From Tannerellaceae bacterium (lineage in GTDB: Bacteria; Bacteroidota; Bacteroidia; Bacteroidales; Tannerellaceae), in NCBI GenBank assembly GCA_021201295.1, contig JAJQFE010000054.1, positions 1-33,472 of the forward strand: DNA of 33,472 bases, given 5' to 3'. A program made the translations under genes and the position numbers. The notes beneath the pieces are model-generated. The model was given only the letters and a program-made list of their open reading frames with translations. It ran no database searches and was not told the origin of the DNA. This document shows, piece by piece, positions 27,481 through 33,472 of this stretch (position 1 is the first letter of the stretch; every line of letters starts with the position of its first letter).

Positions 27481-27564
27481 AGTAGTCAAAGGAGTTAAGA
27501 AGCATAGCTTCTGTTTATATTATATTTTTCTCACTACTTGACTACTTAACTCCTTGGACTACTT
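27481..27564 (-). terminator. long hairpin between the DUF3868 and fimbrillin genes
   Basis: AGTAGTCAAAGGAGTTAAG (27481-27499) pairs with the segment 27546-27564 at 18 of 19 positions. The distal arm overlaps the DUF3868 stop codon. It could act as an internal terminator or processing/stability site that sets fimbrillin expression apart from the upstream genes. The loop carries a small AAGCATAGCTT palindrome. Confidence 0.6.
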
Positions 27565-29020
27565 CTCTAAATACAATTCCATCTGCCGGCGGATATCCAT
27601 ATTCCAGCTTGCTTCTTCCACACCATAGGTCATAGCCTTGGTGAAATATTCGGTGGCTTTCTGGAGGTCACCGGTATAGAGATAATAGACTCCGAGGTTA
27701 TTCCAGGCACCGGGAAGGTCTGTTACTTTATCCAGGCAGATTTTCGCAGCAACCAGGTCACCCCGGTTCAGGAGCACACCTGCTGCGTTGATATTGGCCA
27801 CTTCATCCTCCGGATGCAGTTTCACAGTCAGTTCAATGATCTCATTCCATTTATCAGACTCTTTCTCGTAGTTCCCGGCTACGGTATACAGTTCATAGGG
27901 ACTCAGATGTCCCGGATTACGGGTAAGCATATCCCGTGACTCCACCAGATTGAAATCTCTGACCCGGTATTCAATCCGGTAGTCTACCCGACGCAGTGCC
28001 AGATAAAAATCAGAGAGAAGTCTGTCATAACTACCGGTTTCTCTTAATCTCATTTCTTTCCGGTCATAATTATCCCGGCTATCTATGATGGAAAGGATCT
28101 GGCTCCGGTCAGGAAGATCACTCTCTTCTACCAGTTCCCGAAGTGTCTGCCAGTCTTCACCACCCGGAATCACATCAAACAATCTGGAAGAAAGACTACT
28201 GTTTCGTTGCAGATAGCTTTTCAAAGCCTGTGAACGTTCCCATGAAAGACGCTCATTCAACTGATAGCTTCTCTCCGGAGAGGCATAGCCTGCTATCGTA
28301 ACTCCGAGAATCTCCAGATTACGATCCTGACTTGTTTTCTCAATGGTTTTTTCTATGTTATCCAGCTCACGGCGGTTATTACGAAAATTGGCCTGGATCA
28401 TACTTTGTCCCTGCGGGAAATCCAGATAAGCACTTCCCGATTCGGAACGGTGTTTTTCTTCTACCCGGGGAGCTATATAGGAGACGCGAACTAAGGCATC
28501 CGTTGTTTTTTTCTGCGTGTAGTTTCTGTTGCTACTTCCTGGGGACGGTAGAGCGTATGGAGTAGTCCCTGTCTTTTTCCGGCACATCCGTAGATTTCTT
28601 CATGCACCACCAGACTGGCCTGTTCCATCCAGTCCTCATAGATGAGTTCCACCCGGTAATCCACTGTCCGGCCGGCAGCCTTCGGGAACTCATGGGTAAT
28701 ATACTGTTCCGCTACCAGCCCGGCAACATACTCTTCCTGTACTCCGGTGCGTCTTAAAGCTTTGCAACGGCTCTTTTCATCCAGACGGATATAAGGTAGT
28801 TCCAAACGATGACCTCCCCCTTCAAGCACAGGAAGCAGGAAGGCACTTTCTATGTTGCCTACACTCTTTTTATGCAAAGGCAGACGGAATTCAACAGAAA
28901 ATAGTTCCCCGCGGTTTTCTAATTTTATATCGCGGAAATGATGGGAACTCTTTTGACCACAGACCGTTGCAGGGATAGTCAGAAAAAGTAATAAAAAAAG
29001 GTTTGTAGTTTTGTATTCAT
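27559..29020 (-). CDS. DUF3868 / OmpA-like C-terminal protein of the pilus operon, two apparent frameshifts
   Basis: A probable cell-envelope protein common beside DUF3575 in Bacteroidales pilus loci. I join three frames. The ATG at 29020 reads MNTKLQTFF. Eight T instead of seven (plus A7 28993-28999) continue it as LLLFLTIPATVCGQKSSH, a good signal peptide. The second join is at plus T7 28506-28512 (eight needed), linking the DUF3868 part (VEFRLPLHKKSVGNIESAFL, LELPYIRLDEKSRCKALR) to RRKKTTDALVRVSYIAPR. The C-terminal half is OmpA-like (LEILGVTIAGYASPERSYQL, LSWERSQALKSYL) and ends in TPR-like helices (WNNLGVYYLYTGDLQKATEY). Corrected length 487 aa. It starts 7 nt after the true DUF3575 end, as in an operon. 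Confidence 0.82.
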
Positions 29021-29027
29021 AGGTTTA

Positions 29028-29618
29028 TCATTTAATCGTATATATCAGAGAGACACCCAGCCGTGTCGGGCCAAAGAAACCAGTAGTTTTATCTTTAATC
29101 TTTTCTCCGCATTTCTCACAGGGATAAATACCATAGTCCAGATAGGTATATCCCAACCCGACGGTAGCTTCAAGTGCTAAACGTTCCGACAGGATTCAGT
29201 GGTAACCATACAAAACGCCCCCTCCTACCAGCCAGCCGTCAAAATGATGTTCTTTCATATAATCTGTCATGCCGATTCCTCCGACATTATATTTTCCATA
29301 ATGCACATGTACACCTACAAAGGAGCCGTAGAAAGTTTCACAGAACCAATATCTGGCCTCAGGCTGTATCAGCACATGTTTCATCTTTTTATTATCCTGA
29401 AAACTCCAGGGATTATATAACAGGGATAAATCAAGGGAGCTACGTTCCGAAAGCTTCATCTCTCCTCCTATATTCAATGTCGTAGCTGCATAACTCAACA
29501 GATTTACTTTTCCGGCAAAATGGGGAGACAAGGATTCATAAAATAGTTCCTGAGCATTAAGGGACAGACTAAAAAACAGGGATAGTACACCAACCAAAAC
29601 AGATCCTTTCAATTTCAT
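29028..29618 (-). CDS. DUF3575 outer-membrane protein, interrupted by an in-frame TGA
   Basis: The first gene of the pilus operon. It has a signal peptide (MKLKGSVLVGVLSLFFSLSLNA) and a short beta-barrel pattern: VNLLSYAATTLNIGGEMKL, RSSLDLSLLYNPWSF, IQPEARYWFCETFYGSFVGV, FDGWLVGGGVLYGYH. Codon 141 is TGA (plus 29196-29198). The same frame then continues without a gap with ILSERLALEATVGLGYTYLD, a Cys pair (CEKC) and the typical C-terminus FFGPTRLGVSLIYTIK, ending at 29028. A Trp (TGG) is expected where TGA stands, so a single G-to-A change would explain it. It may be a real null mutation or a base error. Full length 196 aa. Confidence 0.82.
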
Positions 29619-29693
29619 CAGTTCCTTCTATAATTAGGGTTAATCTTTTATTCTATATTGTATGTCGCAACTCTATCTCCTTTTCTTTTATCT

Positions 29694-29719
29694 TTCTGTC
29701 ACTTCCTAAGTGATGGAAA
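29694..29719 (+). repeat. left 26-bp inverted repeat (putative inversion site)
   Basis: Identical at 26/26 positions, in inverse orientation, to 30702-30727. The core TCACTTCCTAAGTGA is itself a dyad (TCACTT, 3 nt, AAGTGA), like the paired binding arms of a tyrosine-recombinase crossover site or an operator. It lies 76 nt upstream of the DUF3575 start. Confidence 0.85.
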
Positions 29720-29799
29720 AGAGAAAACACAGAAGCATTATATAATTGATATTTAATTCATTAACCATGAATCACAAATAGAAAGGAAGGAGTTTGTCT

Positions 29800-30619
29800 A
29801 TGCTTTTTAATGATATTTTTAATAAGGAAAAACTACCCGTGGAAAGAGTATTCCTCCCGAAAGGTGAAACGATTTTGTTAGAACCTTTTTTCTGTGAGAT
29901 GTGGATACTCAAAAAAGGAATGCTCACACTCATTACCGAGAAGGAGCGAAAGAATAGAATAGATTTGGGACAGCTCTTTTTGTTGCCTCCAGGAGATACA
30001 TGTTCTTTAATCAGTGAGCAGAATACCCAATGTATACGGCTTTTTTACCGGATTGCCTGGCACTGTGTGAAAGATTTTTCTTTCCGGACCTCATAAAAGA
30101 GAAATCATTTTTTAAGACCTCTTTTAATCCGGTTGAAATGGTTCTTTTACTTTGGGAATACACCCAACATCTGGATAAACTCTTTGAAGAATGTCCTCTG
30201 ACTGTTTCCTTTCTCAGGATAAAGATCCTGGAGTTTTTTTATTTATTAAGATGTTCATATTCAAAGAGAGAGATTGCCGAACTATTTTTTACCATCCTGA
30301 GAAAAGAGGACTATTTTGCGCAATTTATAGAAGAGAATTACCCCCCCGGATTAAAACGGTTCGTGAGATGGCGAGGGAAGCCAATATGAGCCTGAGAAGT
30401 TTCAAAAACAAGTTTAATCTTGTCTTTGGAACTTCACCCGGCAGATGGATCCTGCAAAGAAAAATGCAGACTGTATATCGCGAAATTGTAACTTCCCATA
30501 TACCTCTGACTGTGATAGCCGACAAATGTGGATTTGCCAGTTTATCACACATGAGCGATTTTTGTAAAAAACATTTGGGGAAATCTCCTAGTCAAATCAG
30601 AAAGGAGGGGTATTTATGA
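29800..30619 (+). CDS. AraC-family transcriptional regulator inside the inverted-repeat segment, two apparent frameshifts
   Basis: A DNA-binding regulator with an N-terminal cupin-like sensory part (VFLPKGETILLEPFFCEMW, LGQLFLLPPGDTCSLI) and a C-terminal double helix-turn-helix (TVREMAREANMSLRSFKNKF, IPLTVIADKCGFASLSHM, FCKKHLGKSPSQIR). I start at ATG 29800 because AGGAAGGAG (29784-29792) lies 7 nt before it, an unusually strong Shine-Dalgarno for this phylum; the TTG at 29794 is too close. Two breaks are repaired by adding one base each: T6 at 30041-30046 (to seven) and C7 at 30341-30347 (to eight), giving 273 aa. It reads toward the recombinase gene and away from the pilus operon. It is the natural candidate regulator of that operon. 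Confidence 0.85.
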
Positions 30620-30664
30620 AAATAATTTACGCGATTTCAGAAGGAATAGTTTTTTCTTACCTCC

Positions 30665-30672
30665 TATCTTTG
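30665..30672 (+). promoter_or_regulatory. outward-facing -7 box candidate at the right end of the segment
   Basis: TATCTTTG matches TAnnTTTG, 45 nt after the AraC stop and 29 nt before the right repeat, pointing right into the 3' end of the recombinase gene. If the segment flipped, it would point at the pilus operon. No TTTG at -33, so the support is partial. Confidence 0.35.
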
Positions 30673-30701
30673 CCTTCGATTTAATTCTTTTTTCTTCTTT
30701 C

Positions 30702-30727
30702 TTTCCATCACTTAGGAAGTGACAGAA
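30702..30727 (-). repeat. right 26-bp inverted repeat (putative inversion site)
   Basis: The exact inverse copy of 29694-29719, with the same TCACTTCCTAAGTGA-type dyad core (here read in complement). It lies 101 nt from the end of the tyrosine recombinase gene. The two repeats enclose 982 nt. Confidence 0.85.
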
Positions 30728-30742
30728 TGCTTCCATAGATCA

Positions 30743-30750
30743 CAAATATA
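30743..30750 (-). promoter_or_regulatory. -7 box candidate just outside the right repeat, facing into the segment
   Basis: On the minus strand this reads TATATTTG, an exact TAnnTTTG match, 16 nt outside the right repeat and pointing left. In the present orientation it would give RNA antisense to the AraC gene; in the flipped orientation it would drive it. No clear -33 element. Confidence 0.35.
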
Positions 30751-30827
30751 GAGTTTTTCAGTTGTTTCTCAGCTTTTCAGGATATCTTTTTCATTGTTTT
30801 TTTACTTCTCATTATAGTTCCTCTTTG

Positions 30828-31814
30828 CTAACTTTTTCTTATGGAATAAGCTACCCGCCGGTTCGCTCTGTCAAGCACACTGCTATCAAAAGAGGCTAAA
30901 TAAATCAAAGTGGTTTTCTCACTGTAATGTCCCAGGCTCTCACTGATCACAGAGAGAGGAATATGTTCCCGTTTAGCAACTGTGGCCCAGATATGACGAG
31001 CGACATGCGTGGATAAGACAGTGCCCAAATCTAATATCCGGCTCAACGCTTTTAATCTGAGATTCTGAATCCTAAGCCCCGTTTCATAGGCCAACCGTTC
31101 TCTTATTTCTTTTCGGATTACCGGAAACAGATAAATGGAGTTCTTCACATAAGGACTGAAATAAATCAGGATCTCTTTTAATTCTGAAGTTAATGTAATT
31201 TCTAAAAGTTGTCCTGTCTTCCGGCGGCGGTAACAAATCTTTCCTCCCCGTACATCTGTCTTTTTCAGGTAAGCCATATCTACATATGACATACCCCGCG
31301 CATAGAAACAAAAAAGAAAATAATATCCACAGGCTATTAATGGATCTTTATTTGTCCCGCCTTTTCTTTTCTGATCTTCCAGCCATCGGGCAATCTTGCG
31401 AATATCTTCCTTACGGGCAGCACGTTTGGACGTTTGTTGTACCCCGGTGTATACACCTATAAATAATTCCTCCTTACAGGCTCTTATCAGTCCCAGGTGC
31501 ACTCCTTTATTATAAATAGCCCGCAGGTTACGCATATAGAAGGAAACTGTATTCAGGCTCCGCCCTTTTAATAACAGGTATTCTTCATACCGTTTTAGTA
31601 AACTCCTGCTTAACTTTTCCACCGGAAAATCTTCTCTTCCGGCAAACTGAAGGAAACTACGAAGCGTAGATTCATAGGCACGTGCCGTACGTACCCGGCC
31701 CTCTTTTTGCAAATTAATAACTAATCTTCCAGTAAGAATCACCAGGGACAGATTTTTCCGTCGGCGACTTCTGTTACGGACCATTACCAATGGATTATTT
31801 TTCAATCTAAACAT
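30828..31814 (-). CDS. tyrosine recombinase / site-specific integrase with complete active site
   Basis: A 328-aa DNA strand-exchange enzyme. The N-terminal SAM-like core-binding domain spans about 25-115 (LQKEGRVRTARAYESTLRSF, LNTVSFYMRNLRAIYNKGV). The catalytic domain has all six conserved positions: Arg173 (FYARGMSYVDM), Lys199 (RRRKTGQ), His270 and Arg273 (STHVARHIWATVA), His296 (SLGHYSEK) and Tyr305 (TTLIYL). The frame is intact. The type matches Bacteroidales Tsr-like invertases and short integrases. It converges with the AraC gene, and the inverted repeats lie just beyond its 3' end, so a local DNA-inversion role is likely. An integrase role for the adjacent AT-rich genes is the alternative. 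Confidence 0.93.
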   Translation of the reverse strand: MFRLKNNPLVMVRNRSRRRKNLSLVILTGRLVINLQKEGRVRTARAYESTLRSFLQFAGREDFPVEKLSRSLLKRYEEYLLLKGRSLNTVSFYMRNLRAIYNKGVHLGLIRACKEELFIGVYTGVQQTSKRAARKEDIRKIARWLEDQKRKGGTNKDPLIACGYYFLFCFYARGMSYVDMAYLKKTDVRGGKICYRRRKTGQLLEITLTSELKEILIYFSPYVKNSIYLFPVIRKEIRERLAYETGLRIQNLRLKALSRILDLGTVLSTHVARHIWATVAKREHIPLSVISESLGHYSEKTTLIYLASFDSSVLDRANRRVAYSIRKS

Positions 31815-31847
31815 CTTATTTCTTTTTTAAGTTATCCATATAAAAAA

Positions 31848-31881
31848 CAAATCTATTCTAAAAACAGATCATTTATACAAA
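31848..31881 (-). promoter_or_regulatory. promoter candidate for the tyrosine recombinase
   Basis: On the minus strand, TTTG (plus 31878-31881), 22 nt, then TAGATTTG (plus 31848-31855), 33 nt before the ATG at 31814. The spacing is one nucleotide over the usual range. Confidence 0.5.
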
Positions 31882-31988
31882 ATATCAAGTATAGATAATA
31901 ACTAAAAAGGGAAGTATGCTTAGGCTATATTTGTAATATCCCAATTAAAAATAGAGGAAAGATAAAAAGTTCTATTTATATATTTTTT

Positions 31989-32497
31989 CTATTTATTATT
32001 CCATTCTTTGAACTTACTTATCACTGTCTCTCTTTGTCTACAACTAAATACATATTTTTTATTTTTTGTTTGTACTAAAATTAGATTATCCCTTTCTGTT
32101 GCATACATATAATAATTACCCAGTTGAGAATTATTAAATAAACCAAAGTATCCAAAAAACCTCCACTGCCCCACTTCCAATAAGAACTTTTTGTGTCTTT
32201 TTTTGTTAATATTCTAATATTTATAATTTCTTTTAAAGGAATAGAAATTTGTCCTATTACTTTCTTAACATATATTTGATCAGGAGTTAAAATAAAGACG
32301 CGTGGACTTTGAGTAATAAAATAAATAAAAATCCCTATAGTTCCTATAATTACTAAATAAACCCAAGTATGTAATTTATTATTGTATAAAGGATAAAAAG
32401 ATACTATAAGTACTATAAGAACAAGAGTAGTAATAACAATAGACAATGTATCCCATTTAAATGGAACTAAAACTTGATATTTATCATCTAAGTCCAT
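31989..32497 (-). CDS. membrane protein with a bacterial PH-like domain, one apparent frameshift
   Basis: The ATG at 32497 starts a short cytosolic end, two membrane helices (about 17-37, TLSIVITTLVLIVLIVSFYP, and 43-63) and a PH-like domain (RVFILTPDQIYVKKVIGQIS, IPLKEIINIRIL). At WKWGSGG the frame drifts into hydrophobic codons. One more T in the T6 tract (plus A6 32154-32159) instead gives FFGYFGLFNNSQLGNYYMYA, the typical second half of this domain, ending KFKEWNNK at 31989. Corrected length 169 aa. Role unknown; such proteins often accompany small secreted or toxic products. The start overlaps the end of the next upstream gene by 14 nt. The DNA is AT-rich compared with the core genes. 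Confidence 0.75.
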
Positions 32498-33372
32498 AAT
32501 AAGATTCTAAATTTAATTGGATAATTTTTTGTATTTCTTCTTTCTTGACAGTTTCAAACACTTCACAATAAATTTCTGCAATTTCTTCTGCTTGACTATT
32601 TATAAAAGCCGAAACTTCCACGGAATAAGTAGCTTTTGATGTATTATTTAACCAAAGCTTTAATACTGGCTCTTTTTCTGAAATAGATTCCCAATTTCTT
32701 ACCATTGGATACTCAGGAAAACCACCAGAATCATCACCACCACCTCCTCCTCCACTTCCACTTATTCCCATACTTGTCTCCGTTATAGCCCATAATACAT
32801 TAATAATGGCCAGAGCAGTAATAGTAACTCCTCCCACATAAATAGCTACTCCAAAAGCTAGTATAAACTCTTCCTGAGGACTTGCAAGATATTGTTCATA
32901 ATCTTGCTGGGAAGCAAAATAATTTCTTAATTTTTCCGGAGACATATAACTAGAAACTCCAATATATTGCTTTTCTTTTGCTAACTTTAAAAATTCTTTT
33001 AAATCGTTTTTTTCTATAGCATTTCTAATTTGTTTATCACTAAAAGCCATAAGTAATTTTCTTTCCTCTTCACCTATTATTAGGGAACTTATATTCTTAG
33101 ATTCAAGATATTCAGTTGGTGCTTTACAAAATAAATAAGCAGCGTTAGGATCATTATATAATTCTTCAATTAAACTAGAGATAGTCTTGCTATATAAAAA
33201 AATCTTGTTCCAATTCATTTTCCTGAATATCTAATAAGTTAACTCCTTTTTCAACATTTGGAGCCAAAGGTGTATATAAATTTTCATCTAAATCTGTAGA
33301 ACACGAAGTTGTAACTAAAGCTGCAGTAACAGTTTCCACCATTAATTTAGTGGTATCTAATTTTTTCTCCAT
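32484..33372 (-). CDS. unknown protein with leader-like N-terminus, hydrophobic helix and Gly-rich linker; possibly one gene split by a frameshift
   Basis: Two frames overlap here: ATG 33372 to 33190 (60 aa) and ATG 33218 to 32484 (244 aa). Two more T in the T7 tract (plus A7 33196-33202) would join them into one 296-aa protein reading ENELEQDFFLYSKTISSLIE. Otherwise they are two overlapping genes. The product starts KLDTTKLMVETVTAALVTTS, then a helical leader-like part (YNDPNAAYLFCKAPTEYLES) recalling DP-rich leaders of nitrile-hydratase/RiPP precursors. A hydrophobic helix follows (FGVAIYVGGVTITALAIINV), then a six-Gly linker and an acidic C-terminus. I know no family for it. It is AT-rich and overlaps the PH-domain gene start, so the pair is probably one operon. 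A secreted peptide/toxin role is speculation. Confidence 0.55.
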
Positions 33373-33435
33373 ATTAAACTATCTATTAAATATTAAACTT
33401 TTATTTCGTCTTTCATATCTATAAAGGATATTAGG

Positions 33436-33472
33436 CTGTCGCTTATACACATCAGACGCTGCCGACGATATG
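33436..33472. other. Nextera-type transposase adapter at the contig end (artefact)
   Basis: 33436-33454 matches the 19-bp Tn5 mosaic end at 17 positions, and 33455-33468 continues as GACGCTGCCGACGA, the complement of the Read 1 side of the adapter. In all, 31 of 33 bases agree. The last four bases (TATG) would be the start of an index. This is library DNA, not genome. Confidence 0.93.

Noticed and set aside
29196-29198. TGA as a selenocysteine or reassigned Trp codon
   Set aside because: Other genes use TGG for Trp and TGA as a normal stop. No hairpin of the SECIS type is evident, and the family does not use selenocysteine.
30828-31814. Recombinase as part of an integrated prophage or conjugative element
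   Set aside because: No phage, mobilisation or transfer gene is in the window and no attachment-site duplication is visible. The neighbouring inverted repeats fit a local invertase better.
31926-31933. TATATTTG on the plus strand as a promoter
   Set aside because: It points into the 3' ends of minus-strand genes with no plus-strand gene downstream. In AT-rich DNA the motif is expected by chance.

Overview
The window looks like Bacteroidales chromosome, perhaps Parabacteroides or a relative (the genus is inferred). The signs are SusC/SusD with an ECF sigma/FecR pair, FimB/Mfa-type lipoprotein pili, an Ala/Glu-extended ribosomal protein S16, scarce Shine-Dalgarno sequences, and repeated -7 boxes of the Bacteroidetes form TAnnTTTG. 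Core genes have moderate GC; the last 1.6 kb is clearly AT-richer.

Layout. 1-1883 (+): possible tail of an upstream gene, then rfbC and rfbB (dTDP-rhamnose synthesis). 1910-7071 (-): CPA2-type cation/proton antiporter and pyruvate phosphate dikinase. 7240-8652 (+): rlmD, broken by frameshifts. 8741-16522 (-): a glycan-uptake-type locus read in the order susC, susD, deleted enzyme remnant, ECF sigma factor, FecR anti-sigma. 16523-17846: a 1.3 kb gene-free stretch holding a nested palindromic element. 17847-20424 (+): aminopeptidase P and two small proteins. 20471-21926 (-): a cysteine-less thioredoxin-fold protein and rpsP. 22016-29618 (-): a pilus operon read as DUF3575, DUF3868/OmpA-like, fimbrillin, FimB/Mfa2 anchor and a large tip-like lipoprotein. 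29694-30727: an AraC-family gene enclosed by perfect 26-bp inverted repeats. 30828-31814 (-): a complete tyrosine recombinase. 31989-33372 (-): AT-rich accessory genes. 33436-33472: sequencing adapter.

The most interesting biology is the pilus/AraC/recombinase block. The regulator lies in a segment of about 1 kb flanked by inverted repeats that carry internal dyad symmetry, next to a recombinase with all catalytic residues and beside the pilus operon. This suggests an orientation switch (phase variation) in which the coding sequence of the regulator itself flips. -7-like boxes at the right end of the segment fit that idea.

Sequence quality needs care. About ten frameshifts, in a housekeeping gene as well as accessory genes, are each repaired by adding one or two bases to a homopolymer of six or more. 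The contig ends in a Nextera-type adapter with two mismatches. I read most of these frameshifts as homopolymer undercalls, not real pseudogenes. The enzyme remnant (large internal deletion) and the in-frame TGA in the DUF3575 gene are not explained this way.
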